A stretch of 64,000 bases of DNA, from positions 868,001 through 932,000 of the forward strand of contig OY970370.1 in the NCBI GenBank assembly GCA_963718745.1, read 5' to 3'. This document shows, piece by piece, positions 43,367 to 53,255 of the stretch. The notes beneath the pieces were generated by a model that did not search any database, was not told the origin of the DNA, and saw nothing but the letters and a program-made list of their open reading frames with translations. The translations under genes and the position numbers were made by a program. How positions within the stretch are numbered: the stretch's first letter is position 1; every line of letters starts with the position of its first letter. Source of the stretch: Fermentibacter sp963718745 [NCBI: Candidatus Fermentibacterota bacterium]. GTDB lineage: Bacteria; Fermentibacterota; Fermentibacteria; Fermentibacterales.

Positions 43367-43951
43367 ATGAAGGTTACCGGAGAAGGAGGAGGAACCCGTC
43401 TGGAGATCCTGAGGGCGGCCATACGCGTCCTCGGGAGGAAGAGCTACTCCGACATGTCGATGCAGGACGTGGCGGAGGCCAGCGGTTTCACGAAGCCCAC
43501 CATCTACTACTATTTCGCGAGCAAGAAGGGTCTCGTCCTGGCGCTCGTCGAACATGTGAACACCAGCCTCGAGGATCTGCTCCGGAAGGAGCTGGCCCAG
43601 GCCTGTCCGGTGAGCGTCTCCCTCGAGAGGATCGCGGGAGCCATCATCGACATGCACGCGGCCGACGAGGATTTCGCCCGCGCACACCTGACGTCGCACT
43701 CCGACACCGGGATGAGGGCGCTGGTCCCGACGATGGCGGAGAAGTTCACGGAGCTCCAGAGGCTGCTCGAGGAGCTCATCACCCGTGGTGTCAGCTCCGG
43801 CGAGATCAGGCCCGACGTGTCGGTTCCCGTCCTCTGCCGGATCTATTCATCGATCCTGCACGCATCTCTCACAGAACGGGCGCTGGGAACGGAAACTACT
43901 CCGTCCGCCCGCGAGATGATCGGACTCCTGATGCGCGGCATCGGGAGCTAG
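43367..43951 (+). CDS. TetR/AcrR-family transcriptional repressor
   Basis: 194-aa regulator. The N-terminal helix-turn-helix is MSMQDVAEASGFTKPTIYYYF (residues about 30-50); the rest is a helical ligand-binding domain of unknown specificity. It is the first gene of the efflux-type operon, with a palindromic operator over its own promoter. Autoregulation is inferred. Confidence 0.92.
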   Translation: MKVTGEGGGTRLEILRAAIRVLGRKSYSDMSMQDVAEASGFTKPTIYYYFASKKGLVLALVEHVNTSLEDLLRKELAQACPVSVSLERIAGAIIDMHAADEDFARAHLTSHSDTGMRALVPTMAEKFTELQRLLEELITRGVSSGEIRPDVSVPVLCRIYSSILHASLTERALGTETTPSAREMIGLLMRGIGS

Positions 43952-43970
43952 ATCGGGAGTAACGAAGAAC

Positions 43971-45287
43971 ATGCACAGAACCCTAGCCATCGCAGCGCTC
44001 TCGGCGTTCCCCGCCCTGTCCATGACTCTCGGGGAGGCAGTCGAGACCGCGCTCGAGAACAGGAACGACATCACGGCGGCCGGGTCCGATCTGGTTTCGG
44101 CCCAGTGGCAGAGGCGAAGCGCGGATCTGTGGTTCCTTCCCTCGGTATCCTTCTCTGCCGCGCTGGTCAGGAGCCACGACATCTCCGAGATGGAGATCCC
44201 CGGAGTCGGATCCTTCCCGATGGGCTCCGAGTACGCGTCCCAGGCCGGGTTGAGCGCCTCCGTGCCGCTCTACACCGCAAGAGGTCCTGCGGGGTCCGCG
44301 CTGGCCGGAGCTTCGGAGGAGATGGCCGAAGCGGCCCTTACGGCGTCGGAGCAGGATGCGACGCTCGACGTGATAAGCTCCTTCCACGGGGTCCTCCTGT
44401 CCACCGAGCTATCGCTGGTGGCGGATGAGGCCCTCTCCACGGCGGAGGAGGGATACCGCATCGCCCTGCGCAGGTACGAGGCGGGTACGATATCCAGGTT
44501 CGAGCTGCTCGAGAGCAGTGTGGCCTACGAGAACAGGAAGCCGGATGCGCTTTCCGCCCATAGCGCCGTGGCGAATGCACGTGCTGCATTCGCCGTCTCG
44601 GTCGGCATGGCCGGCACGGCCGACATCCCGGTGGAGGGGAGCCTGTCGGATCCCCTGCCGGTCGAGCTGCCGGCTTCGCTCGAGGAGGCCTCCGCTCTGA
44701 TGCATGACAACAGCCCCGAATTCAGGACCGCCTCGTCCATGAGGGAGATCGGGGATGCCTCGGTTCGCATGTCGGGGGCGTCCTTCGCCCCGACTGTCTT
44801 CCTCAGGACGGACTACGTCTACCAGGCCTCCGGCGACGACTGGCAGTTCGAGACCGACGACTACGAAAGGGCGTGGAGCACCACGATAGGAGTGGAGATC
44901 CCGATCTTCAACCAGCTTTCCGACGTCTCTTCGTATCAGACCGCGAGGGCGGGCAGGCTGGCCATGGATGCCTCGGCGGAGAGCCTCGAGGACTATTCCG
45001 AGCTGGGGCTCGTCCAGGCATGGAACGACCTGCTGCAGGCGCGGGAGTCCGCAGCCGCCGCAGGGGCCACGGTCGCCATAGCGGAAGAGGGATCGGAGAT
45101 AGCAAGAGTTTCATACGAGGCGGGAGTGATAACGAGGCTGGAGATGGACCAGGCCCTGCTCGCTCTGACCGCCTCCCGAACCATACACGCGACCGCCCTC
45201 TACGGGCTCCGAGTCGCAGAGGCCAGGCTGGCCCGCATCACGGGCCTGCTCGATTTCCGGTCGACCATCCCGGGGAAGGTCCAATGA
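43971..45287 (+). CDS. TolC-family outer-membrane efflux protein
   Basis: 438-aa exported protein with signal peptide (MHRTLAIAALSAFPALSM) and two outer-membrane-factor repeats rich in heptad alpha-helix (e.g. ALSTAEEGYRIALRRYEAGTISRFEL and EGSEIARVSYEAGVITRLEMDQAL). It forms the trimeric channel of tripartite exporters. It is directly followed, with a 4-nt overlap, by a periplasmic adaptor. Confidence 0.9.
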   Translation: MHRTLAIAALSAFPALSMTLGEAVETALENRNDITAAGSDLVSAQWQRRSADLWFLPSVSFSAALVRSHDISEMEIPGVGSFPMGSEYASQAGLSASVPLYTARGPAGSALAGASEEMAEAALTASEQDATLDVISSFHGVLLSTELSLVADEALSTAEEGYRIALRRYEAGTISRFELLESSVAYENRKPDALSAHSAVANARAAFAVSVGMAGTADIPVEGSLSDPLPVELPASLEEASALMHDNSPEFRTASSMREIGDASVRMSGASFAPTVFLRTDYVYQASGDDWQFETDDYERAWSTTIGVEIPIFNQLSDVSSYQTARAGRLAMDASAESLEDYSELGLVQAWNDLLQARESAAAAGATVAIAEEGSEIARVSYEAGVITRLEMDQALLALTASRTIHATALYGLRVAEARLARITGLLDFRSTIPGKVQ

Positions 45288-46348
45288 AACCGAAATCCTT
45301 GATGCTCGTCTCCATTGCGCTCCTGCTCGCGGCATGCGGCCAGGAGGCCGATCAGGAGACCAAGCCCGCGGTTCCAGTCCGGGTGATGACCATGGTCCCG
45401 ACCGGCATCTCCGAGGAGGTGCTCGCGCCGGCCAGGCTCGAGGGGCTCGACGAGGCGCTCGTCTACCCCGCCATGGGGGGAAGGGTCGAGGAGGTCCTGG
45501 TGAGCGAGGGTGACAGCGTCGCAGCGGGAACCCCCCTCATACGGCTGTCGTCCGACAGGCAGGTCATAGCCGGATCGACGGCCGCGCAGGCGGGAGTCTC
45601 CGCAGCGAGAGCGGCCGAGGAGAACGCCTCCCGCTCCCTCGAGAGGATGAGGTCACTCTTCGATGCAGGCGCGATAAGCGTCCAGGAGCTGGAGACAGCC
45701 GAGGCGATGTACGAGAGCGCCTGGGCCGGCCTCCAGCAGGCGGTCGCCGGTGCTCAGCTCGCAGGCAGCGTAGCCGACAATTCCCTGATAGTCGCGCCCT
45801 TCGACGGCAGGATCGGCAGGATCTGGGTCAGGGAGGGCAACACGGCCGGCGGCGGTCCTGCCGTCTCCATAACCAACGGTTCCACGCTCAGGGCCGAGGT
45901 CCTGGTCCCGGAGCAGTACCTCGCGCTGCTCGCGCCCGGTCAGCCCGCCAGGATCAACGTGACCGCCTACGGAGACGAGGACTTCCCGGGGCTGGTAACA
46001 GCCGCCGCGCGCTCGGTCGACCCTGTTTCGGGGCTCGTCCCTGTCGAGGTTGCGTTCGGGAATGCAGACGGCAGGCTGTTCCCGGGGATGAGCGGCAGGG
46101 TGGGCATAGTGGTCAGATTCTCCGCCGATGCCATGGTGGTGCCCGACATAGCCCTGAGGCGCCTCGCCGACGGGATGGAGCTTGCTCTGGAGAGCGGCGG
46201 GACGGCCATGATCGTTCCGGTGAGCAGCGGCATAGTCCAGGGCGGCATGGTCGAGATATTGGAAGGCCTGGCACCGGGCGACAGGGTGATAGTCGAAGGG
46301 CAGTTCCGCGTCACCGACGGTGATTCGGTCAGCGTGATACTGGAATGA
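45284..46348 (+). CDS. RND-type periplasmic adaptor lipoprotein
   Basis: 354-aa membrane-fusion protein. Lipoprotein signal with lipobox LLAAC, then biotinyl-lipoyl halves (GRVEEVLVSEGDSVAAGTPLI and IVAPFDGRIGRIWVREGN) flanking a helical hairpin, and a beta-barrel/membrane-proximal domain. It should bridge an inner-membrane pump to the TolC protein, but no pump gene follows. Start ATG overlaps the TolC stop. Confidence 0.9.
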   Translation: MKPKSLMLVSIALLLAACGQEADQETKPAVPVRVMTMVPTGISEEVLAPARLEGLDEALVYPAMGGRVEEVLVSEGDSVAAGTPLIRLSSDRQVIAGSTAAQAGVSAARAAEENASRSLERMRSLFDAGAISVQELETAEAMYESAWAGLQQAVAGAQLAGSVADNSLIVAPFDGRIGRIWVREGNTAGGGPAVSITNGSTLRAEVLVPEQYLALLAPGQPARINVTAYGDEDFPGLVTAAARSVDPVSGLVPVEVAFGNADGRLFPGMSGRVGIVVRFSADAMVVPDIALRRLADGMELALESGGTAMIVPVSSGIVQGGMVEILEGLAPGDRVIVEGQFRVTDGDSVSVILE

Positions 46349-46983
46349 AGCCGGGACCGGCCCTGGTTCCAGCAGTACTATCCATTCTGGCTTCGGCCTG
46401 CCGCGGCGGGGATGACGGGGCCGGATCCCTGCCTCCAGGCCAGAGATGGACGGATGGATTCCCGGTCTATTCCTTCGCGGGGGACATGGAGCTCTCCAGG
46501 GATGACTGGACCATCGCGATCGGAGGGCTGGTGTTGAACGACACCACCCTGGACTGGGATGCATTCACCGCGCTGGGACCGGTGACCGATACGCTGGACT
46601 TCCACTGCGTCACCGGCTGGTCGAGGGCGTCCGACGCATGGACAGGCATTCCGTCTAGCGCGATCCTGTCCCTGGTCCAGCCTTACCCGGAGGCCGTGTC
46701 CGTGATGGTCCGGTGCGCCGACGGGTATTCCACCAATGTCCTTCTCGAGGATTTCGCACGGGAAGGCGTCATGCTCGCATACGAACTGCAGGGCAGCCCG
46801 CTTTCCGCAGAGCATGGATTCCCGGTGAGGTTGATCGTTCCGCACCTCTACGCCTACAAGGCCGCGAAGTGGGTCACAGGTCTGGAATTCCTGCCGGAGG
46901 ACATCCAGGGATACTGGGAAAGCCGGGGTTACCATGTCAGAGGCGACCCCTGGCTGGAACAGAGATTCGAAGGCGACGAATAG
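46345..46983 (+). CDS. Molybdopterin-dependent oxidoreductase, sulfite-oxidase fold lipoprotein
   Basis: 212-aa protein with lipobox (ILASAC), then a compact Mo-cofactor-binding domain of the sulfite oxidase/MsrP type. The Mo-ligating cysteine is Cys88 in DFHCVTGWS; KWVTGLEF near the C-terminus is also typical. The predicted location is the periplasmic face of a membrane. The start overlaps the adaptor stop (ATGA), so it is part of the TetR operon. Substrate unknown. Confidence 0.85.
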   Translation: MKPGPALVPAVLSILASACRGGDDGAGSLPPGQRWTDGFPVYSFAGDMELSRDDWTIAIGGLVLNDTTLDWDAFTALGPVTDTLDFHCVTGWSRASDAWTGIPSSAILSLVQPYPEAVSVMVRCADGYSTNVLLEDFAREGVMLAYELQGSPLSAEHGFPVRLIVPHLYAYKAAKWVTGLEFLPEDIQGYWESRGYHVRGDPWLEQRFEGDE

Positions 46984-46991
46984 ATGTAGCT

Positions 46992-48233
46992 TCAGGCCTG
47001 ATCGGCCTGGCGTGACCTCCTTCGGCTCAGGTACTCCCCCCATTCGCTTGTGAGCACGGCGGCCAGCGGAACTCCCAGGATGTACCCGAAGAAGCCGAGT
47101 ATCTCCCCGAATATCGCCACACTCAGGATCGCGACCACCGGATGGAGACCGACTTTCCGGCCTATTATCTTGGGCTGCAGGATGTTCCCCTCGAATATGT
47201 TGATGGCCGCGAGCCCCGCGCCGATTATGAGCACGTCCCTCATCTGCATCCCGGAAGCCAGCGCGATGACCAGGATGAGAGCGGTGCTGACCCAGAAGCC
47301 TATCACGGGGATGATGTTGAGCAGCGCAGCGACTAGCGCGAGGAGGAATGCCATCCTTACTCCTGCGACGAGGAGCAGGAGCAGGGTCAGGACGAACACG
47401 ACCGAGCTGGTCAGGAAGAAGCCCTCTACGAACCTGCCCAGGATCTGCACGACCTTCTCGGACCTGCCCGCAACGAACGAGTGCATCGATTCCGGGAGGT
47501 ACCGCTTCACGAATCCGCGCATCAGCTCGCCGGAATCCCTCAGGATGTAGAAAAAGTAGACCAGGGTCATCAGGAGCCCCAGCATCCCCTTCAGCGCGAA
47601 GCCCATTCCTCCGGCCACGCCTCCGGCGAGCCCCGGCAGCCATGCCCCGAACTCTCCGACCATCTGCACGATTCCGTCGGACAGGTTCTTGAGGAGCGGT
47701 GTCTCGCTCCAGCTGGCGGGAAAGATCCCCTGCACCCTCCCCACGGACTCCTCGATTATCGTCGAGAGCTCCGTGGCCTGGCTTACGATTAGGGTCCCGG
47801 TCTGGGCACCGACCATCCCGAGGAAACCGAAGAGGAGCATGGTCACGATCATGCTCGCGACTGTCGGATTCAGTTTCAACGGTCTCCAGCGGCCCTTCTC
47901 GCCCTTGAGCCACATGAAGACGGGCGAGCAGACAAAGGCGAGTCCCCCGGCCACCAGGAGAGGAGTGAGGATCTCCTCGATGGAGAAGAGGAACCACAGT
48001 ATGGTGAGTCCGAGAACGGTCTGTACGGTTCGCGACACACGCCGGTCCCTCATCCACGGGAACAGGAGGAACACGACTGCTGCGCTCAGGATGAGAGGAT
48101 GGCGGATGCCCTCCGTGTTCGTGACGAAGGTCGCGAGTATGAGCAGGCAGAACACCAGCGCTATCCAGGCGAGGGGTGAACCGGGTTTCGCCTTCCTGTC
48201 ACTCTCCGGACGCGAGTCTTCCGTTCCGGTCAA
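46992..48233 (-). CDS. AI-2E family transporter
   Basis: 413-aa integral membrane protein with about eight hydrophobic segments. The family signature runs from ALVAALLNIIPVIGFW to NIFEGNILQPKIIGRKVGLHPVVAIL. Members include the AI-2 exporter TqsA and Na+/H+ antiporters, so substrate is unassigned. The second TTG (48233) has GGGAGG 6 nt upstream; the first in-frame TTG at 48239 is too close. Confidence 0.88.
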   Translation of the reverse strand: MTGTEDSRPESDRKAKPGSPLAWIALVFCLLILATFVTNTEGIRHPLILSAAVVFLLFPWMRDRRVSRTVQTVLGLTILWFLFSIEEILTPLLVAGGLAFVCSPVFMWLKGEKGRWRPLKLNPTVASMIVTMLLFGFLGMVGAQTGTLIVSQATELSTIIEESVGRVQGIFPASWSETPLLKNLSDGIVQMVGEFGAWLPGLAGGVAGGMGFALKGMLGLLMTLVYFFYILRDSGELMRGFVKRYLPESMHSFVAGRSEKVVQILGRFVEGFFLTSSVVFVLTLLLLLVAGVRMAFLLALVAALLNIIPVIGFWVSTALILVIALASGMQMRDVLIIGAGLAAINIFEGNILQPKIIGRKVGLHPVVAILSVAIFGEILGFFGYILGVPLAAVLTSEWGEYLSRRRSRQADQA

Positions 48234-48422
48234 ACCCAACCTCCCGCATCGATAAGGCAGGCAGCAACGCTATCTGGTGAAAGTATATACGGACCCGTGA
48301 CGCCCCGGGCCAGCCATGCACCTGCGCCGGGGCATGCGATCCGGGAACCGGCGGATGCAGGCTTGTTTACTTGGGTGCCGTTAACTCATATCAGCGGTTG
48401 CTCCGCAATATCATACGAGCAC

Positions 48423-48441
48423 GGGGCGGCCGCGGCGCCCC
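48423..48441 (-). terminator. GC hairpin after clpB
   Basis: GGGGCG (48423-48428) pairs with CGCCCC (48436-48441). It lies 7 nt past the clpB stop codon (minus strand). No T-run; weak call. Confidence 0.35.
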
Positions 48442-48447
48442 AAGCTC

Positions 48448-51093
48448 TTATGGAGTTAACTCACCCTGTCGGACCTGCCCCGGGGCGCCCATGGCTCCTT
48501 CAGGAGCAGTCGAAGCGACGGGTTCGAACGCGAGTTCGCCGCCGCCTGCGGAAAGTCGCACGGTCTGCCCGGCATGCACGGACCCATCCAGTATCATCCT
48601 GGCCAGCATGTTCTGCACGGATCTCTGGATCACCCTCTTGAGTGGCCTCGCTCCGTACACGGGATCGAATCCGCGCAGAGCGAGCAGGTCGAGCGCCTCC
48701 CCGGAAGCCTCCAGTTTCACCCCGGCGGCGTCGAGCAGCCTGTTGAGCCTGTCCAGCTGTATCTGCACGATCCTGCGCAGGTCGACCCTGTCCAGGGGGC
48801 GGAAGACGATCACCTCGTCGATCCTGTTGAGGAATTCCGGACGGAAGTGGGCCTCGAGATTGCGCCTCGCCTTCTCCGCCATCTCGGCCGGGGGCATGAG
48901 GCCTGCCGAGGCGGCGATCCAGTCGCTGCCGAGGTTGCTTGTCATTATCAGGAGGCAGTTCCGGAAGTCGACCGTCCTCCCCTGCCCGTCCGTCAGACGA
49001 CCGTCGTCGAGTATCTGCAGAAGGACGTTGAAAACGTCGGGGTGAGCCTTCTCGATCTCGTCCAGCAGGACGACCGAGTACGGCTTCCGCCTGACAGCCT
49101 CGGTCAGGTGGCCGCCCTCCTCGTATCCGACATAGCCCGGAGGAGCGCCGATCATCCTGGAAACCGAGTGCTTCTCCATGAACTCGCTCATGTCGAGGCG
49201 GATCATCGACGACTCGGAATCGAATAGAAACGCCGACAGTGCTCTCGCCAGCTCGGTCTTCCCGACGCCGGTAGGACCCATGAAGATGAAGCTGCCCAGG
49301 GGTCTGTCGGGATCCTGGACGCCCGCCCTGGCTCTGCGGACAGCCTCCGAAACCGACACCACCGCTTCGTCCTGGCCGACGACCCTCGTCCTGATGGCGT
49401 CCTCCATCCTGAGGAGCCTCTCCCTCTCTCCCTCCAGCATCCTGGAGACGGGCACCCCCGTCCAGCGGGACACGACCTCGGCTATCCGCTCCGGCGTTAT
49501 CTCCTCGGTCAGCATCGCACCCGACTCCTGGAGGGCGGCAAGCCTGGCGCGGACCGAAGCGGTCTTCTGCTCCAGCGTCCTCAGTTTACCGTATCTGATC
49601 TCCGCAACCTTCCCCAGGTCGCCCGCGCGCTCCGCAATCGCCTCGGCGCTGCGCAGCTCCTCCGTCTCACGGGCTGCTCCGCGCAGTTCCTCTATCAGAT
49701 CCTTCTCGCTCCTCCAGCGGGATTCGAGAGCAGTGAGACGCTCTCCGAGCCCGGCGAGCTCCTCGCCGATCCTGGACAGCCTCGCCCTGGACGCGTCGTC
49801 CCGCTCCCTGAGGAGGCCTGCCTTCTCGATCTCGAGCTGGGTGATGCGGCGCCTGGTCTCGTCAACCTCGGCAGGCATGCTGTCGATCTCTATCCTCAGC
49901 CGGCTGGCCGCCTCGTCCACCAGGTCTATCGCCTTGTCCGGAAGGAAGCGGCCGGTGATGTACCTGTCCGAGAGCGTCGCCGCAGCGATGAGGGCGGCAT
50001 CCTGTATCCTGATCCCGTGGTGCACCTCGTAGCGCTCGCGGAGACCCCTCAGGATGCTGACCGTGTCCTCGACGTCCGGAGGATCGACCATCACCGGCTG
50101 GAACCGCCTCTCGAGTGCAGCATCCTTCTCGATGTACTTCCGGTACTCGTCCAGGGTGGTGGCGCCGATGCAGTGGAGTTCGCCACGGGCGAGGGCGGGC
50201 TTGAGCATGTTGGCCGCGTCCACGGCTCCTTCGGCCGCACCCGCGCCGACGAGGGTGTGCATCTCGTCGATGAAAAGAATGATCCTGCCGTCGGAGGAGG
50301 CGATCTCAGAGATGACGGATTTCAGCCTCTCCTCGAACTCCCCCCTGTATTTAGTGCCAGCGACGAGCGCCCCCATGTCAAGGGCGAGGACCCTCCTGTC
50401 CCTGAGGCTGTCGGGAGTGTCCCCCGAGGCTATCCGGCCGGCGAGCCCCTCCACGACAGCCGTTTTGCCGACTCCGGGTTCGCCGAGCAGTACGGGGTTG
50501 TTCTTGCGCCTCCTGCCGAGGACCTGCATCACACGGCGGATCTCTTCGTCGCGGCCGATCACCGGATCCAGCTTCTGCTGCCGCGCAAGCCTGGTCAGGT
50601 CCCTCGTGTACCGTTCGAGGGCCTCGTAGTTCTCCTCGGCATTCTCCGTCCCGGCCCGGCTCGAGCCCCTCACATCCGCCAGGGCGCGCAGGAAGTCGTC
50701 CCTCGACGCACCGGCGGATTCCAGGGCGGACACGACCTGCGTGTCACCCGATTCGTACAGGCCCATGAACAGGTGCTCGAGAGCCGTATAGTCGTCCTTG
50801 AGCCTCGAGGCTGCATTCTCTCCGGCCTTGAGCGCGTTCGCCAGGTTCTTCGAGAACCGCGGCTCGGATCCGCCCTCGATCCTAGGCAACCTCCCGGCTG
50901 CATCGGAGAACTCCTTGTAGAGCGCTCTCGGGTCGGCCTCGAGGCGGTTGAGAACGGAGCTGACCGTTCCCTCCGGATCCGCGAGGAGGGCTGCCGCGAG
51001 GTGCAGGCAGGTCACCTCGGCGTTGCCGGACGCCCTTTCGATGGCATCATTCACTGCCTCTCCGGCTTTTATGGTGTACTTTCCGGTCTTCAT
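48448..51093 (-). CDS. clpB: ATP-dependent disaggregase ClpB
   Basis: 881-aa Hsp100 chaperone that works with DnaK to rescue aggregated proteins. Clp_N repeats cover residues about 1-145, NBD1 with GEPGVGKT (about 204-211), a long coiled-coil M-domain (about residues 380-500) that separates ClpB from ClpA, and NBD2 with GPTGVGKT. The ClpP-binding loop of ClpC is not apparent. ATG 51093 is used; earlier codons are not ClpB-like. I saw no CIRCE element upstream. Confidence 0.95.
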   Translation of the reverse strand: MKTGKYTIKAGEAVNDAIERASGNAEVTCLHLAAALLADPEGTVSSVLNRLEADPRALYKEFSDAAGRLPRIEGGSEPRFSKNLANALKAGENAASRLKDDYTALEHLFMGLYESGDTQVVSALESAGASRDDFLRALADVRGSSRAGTENAEENYEALERYTRDLTRLARQQKLDPVIGRDEEIRRVMQVLGRRRKNNPVLLGEPGVGKTAVVEGLAGRIASGDTPDSLRDRRVLALDMGALVAGTKYRGEFEERLKSVISEIASSDGRIILFIDEMHTLVGAGAAEGAVDAANMLKPALARGELHCIGATTLDEYRKYIEKDAALERRFQPVMVDPPDVEDTVSILRGLRERYEVHHGIRIQDAALIAAATLSDRYITGRFLPDKAIDLVDEAASRLRIEIDSMPAEVDETRRRITQLEIEKAGLLRERDDASRARLSRIGEELAGLGERLTALESRWRSEKDLIEELRGAARETEELRSAEAIAERAGDLGKVAEIRYGKLRTLEQKTASVRARLAALQESGAMLTEEITPERIAEVVSRWTGVPVSRMLEGERERLLRMEDAIRTRVVGQDEAVVSVSEAVRRARAGVQDPDRPLGSFIFMGPTGVGKTELARALSAFLFDSESSMIRLDMSEFMEKHSVSRMIGAPPGYVGYEEGGHLTEAVRRKPYSVVLLDEIEKAHPDVFNVLLQILDDGRLTDGQGRTVDFRNCLLIMTSNLGSDWIAASAGLMPPAEMAEKARRNLEAHFRPEFLNRIDEVIVFRPLDRVDLRRIVQIQLDRLNRLLDAAGVKLEASGEALDLLALRGFDPVYGARPLKRVIQRSVQNMLARMILDGSVHAGQTVRLSAGGGELAFEPVASTAPEGAMGAPGQVRQGELTP

Positions 51094-51321
51094 CGCGTCA
51101 CTTCCTTTCCCTCCGAGAAAATGAAGCAACCTGGGAACCAGGTCGAGCGCTGCTCGATGATCCGTCATGTTATTGCTGAACAAGGATATGCGAAGCGGTC
51201 AGGGCGGAGGACGGCGCCGGCGGTGGCCGAGCGGCCCGGAGCCGCGCCAGATTGACCCGGTTCTTTACCCTCAGGCCGCCTTTGGCTAGTTTACCTGACC
51301 CGCAACCGACATGGAGGCGCG

Positions 51322-52317
51322 ATGGCGAAGATAGCTGTGATCGGCCTGGGATACTGGGGCCCGAACCTCGTCAGGAACCTCTACGGCAACAGGAAGTGCA
51401 CGGGACTCGTCCTGTGCGACAGGGACGAGGCCAGGCTGGCGATCCATGCGGACCGTTACCCCGGAGTGCAGAAGTGCTCGAGCCTCGACTGCGTCCTCGA
51501 GGACCCCGACGTCGAAGGGGTCGTCATCGCCACTGATGTGATGTCCCACTACCCCCTGGCCAGGCAGGTCCTGGAGTCCGGAAGGCACGTCTTCGTCGAG
51601 AAGCCGTTCGCTTCGAGCGAGGCCGAGGCCCGCCACCTCGTGGAGCTCGGGGAGGCGGGGGGCCTGGTGACCATGGTCGGACACACATTCCTCTTCTCTC
51701 CGCCCGTGATCAAGACCAGGGAGATAGTGCAGTCGGGCGAGCTCGGAGACATCTACTTCATCACGGCGACCAGGGTGAACCTGGGTCTCCACCAGAAGGA
51801 TGTCTCGGTGATCTGGGACCTTGCCCCGCACGATTTCTCGATGCTCTTCTACTGGCTCGGAGAGGAGCCGGACAGGATAGAGGCCTTCGGGAACGACTAC
51901 GTCCTCGCAGGCATCCCGGACGTGGCCTTCGTGAACCTCCACTTCCCGAGCAACGTGATCGCGAACATCCAGCTCTCATGGCTCTCCCCCTCCAAGCTCA
52001 GGCGCACCGTGGTGGTGGGCAGCCGCAAGATGCTGGTCTACGACGACACCGAACCGGACGAGAAGATCAAGATCTATGACAAGCGCGTCGACATCATCGA
52101 GCCCACGTCGTTCGGCGAGTATCAGCTGACCTACCGCTCCGGCGACATCCTGTCGCCCAAGGTGGGGACGACCGAACCTCTCGCGGCCGAGATAGACGAG
52201 TTCCTTCGCTGCATCGAGACGGGCGAGACCCCGAAGTCGAGCGGCAGGAACGGCCTGGCCGTGGTAAGGGCGCTCGAGGCCGCAGACAGGATCCTCCAGG
52301 AAAGCATGAGAAAGTGA
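51322..52317 (+). CDS. Gfo/Idh/MocA-family NAD(P) oxidoreductase
   Basis: 331-aa protein: N-terminal Rossmann domain (IAVIGLGYWGPNLVRNL) with the EKPFA motif at about residues 93-97, and a C-terminal substrate domain. The family reduces or oxidises sugars and related compounds, often nucleotide-sugars for surface polysaccharides. No sugar genes are next to it; the two following genes are unrelated in type and linked by a 4-nt overlap. Confidence 0.9.
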   Translation: MAKIAVIGLGYWGPNLVRNLYGNRKCTGLVLCDRDEARLAIHADRYPGVQKCSSLDCVLEDPDVEGVVIATDVMSHYPLARQVLESGRHVFVEKPFASSEAEARHLVELGEAGGLVTMVGHTFLFSPPVIKTREIVQSGELGDIYFITATRVNLGLHQKDVSVIWDLAPHDFSMLFYWLGEEPDRIEAFGNDYVLAGIPDVAFVNLHFPSNVIANIQLSWLSPSKLRRTVVVGSRKMLVYDDTEPDEKIKIYDKRVDIIEPTSFGEYQLTYRSGDILSPKVGTTEPLAAEIDEFLRCIETGETPKSSGRNGLAVVRALEAADRILQESMRK

Positions 52318-53255
52318 CCTCCTCCGGTCCGGACATCCTCCTCCGGGCGAGCGATCTGCTCCCACTCAGAGAGTCGACGGTGGACAACTCCGTTGCGGTG
52401 ATGGGAGGGTCCGTACTGGCGCTCCTCGGAGATGACATCACGTTCCCCGCCAGGCTCGCAGCCATCCTTGCCGGGATCGAGAAGCCGTGGAGCGGCAGGA
52501 TCACTGCAGGCAAGAGAGGGATCCCCGTCTCGGACAAGGCTGCCCGCAGACTCATCGGCTTCGTCCAGTCACCTCCTCTCGGACCCGGAGGAATGACCCC
52601 CGCGGGCGTGCTCGGCCTCGTTGCCTCGGCATCCGGCATAGGGCCGGGGAGGGCTTCCGAAACCGTCGGAGAGATGATCGAATGGTGCGGTCTGACTGCC
52701 TCCGCCGGCACCAGACTTTCGGACCTGCCACCCGGACTGCATTTCCCGCTGGCCTTCGCAGCAGCCCTCATGCACAACCCCTGCGTCCTGATTATCGAAC
52801 CCCGCGTCCCCGAGCCCTTCTTCCCTCATCTGGAGGCCATGAAGCAGGCCGGGAAGGCCATAGTGCTCACCGGCACCGGGGTCGCGGACGTCCCTCCCTG
52901 CACGGACCGCGTGGCGCTCTGCAGCTCTACCGATCTGGTGAGGACACTCGTGAGGACGGAGCTCGTCGAGATGACCTCCGGGGCCTGCGAGATCAGGGTC
53001 GCGTTCTGCCCGGCAATCCCCCGCCGCCTCATCGAGGAGATGCCGGGGATGGAGGTCGTGCAGAGCCTCGATTCCGGATTCCGGCTCAGGCACAGGTCCC
53101 CTCTCTCTGCCGTGACCTGGCTCGTAACGCTTGCCAAGGCGAATGCCCGCACCATCGCGGGGCTGGAGATAAGGCCGCCTTCGATCTCCGACATGATCGA
53201 ACTCATGGAGCCCGACAGGGTCCAGACGCTCTTCGACGAGAGCGGTGAGGATTGA
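52314..53255 (+). CDS. Degenerate ABC-transporter ATPase-like protein
   Basis: 313-aa protein with the size and order of a NatA/GldA-type ABC ATPase but with inactivated motifs. The Walker A position reads LLGDDITFPAR (no GxxGxGKST). The signature region is LSDLPPGLHFPLAFAAALMHNPCVLIIEP, in which LSxGxxQR has lost key residues and the Walker B Asp is absent. The C-terminal part resembles the ATPase accessory domain. The next gene encodes a membrane protein. It is probably non-catalytic, perhaps regulatory. Confidence 0.6.
   Translation: MTSSGPDILLRASDLLPLRESTVDNSVAVMGGSVLALLGDDITFPARLAAILAGIEKPWSGRITAGKRGIPVSDKAARRLIGFVQSPPLGPGGMTPAGVLGLVASASGIGPGRASETVGEMIEWCGLTASAGTRLSDLPPGLHFPLAFAAALMHNPCVLIIEPRVPEPFFPHLEAMKQAGKAIVLTGTGVADVPPCTDRVALCSSTDLVRTLVRTELVEMTSGACEIRVAFCPAIPRRLIEEMPGMEVVQSLDSGFRLRHRSPLSAVTWLVTLAKANARTIAGLEIRPPSISDMIELMEPDRVQTLFDESGED

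Noticed and set aside
51094-51321. CIRCE/HrcA heat-shock operator upstream of clpB
   Set aside because: No TTAGCACTC-N9-GAGTGCTAA or close variant is present in the gap; no convincing promoter was found for either divergent gene.
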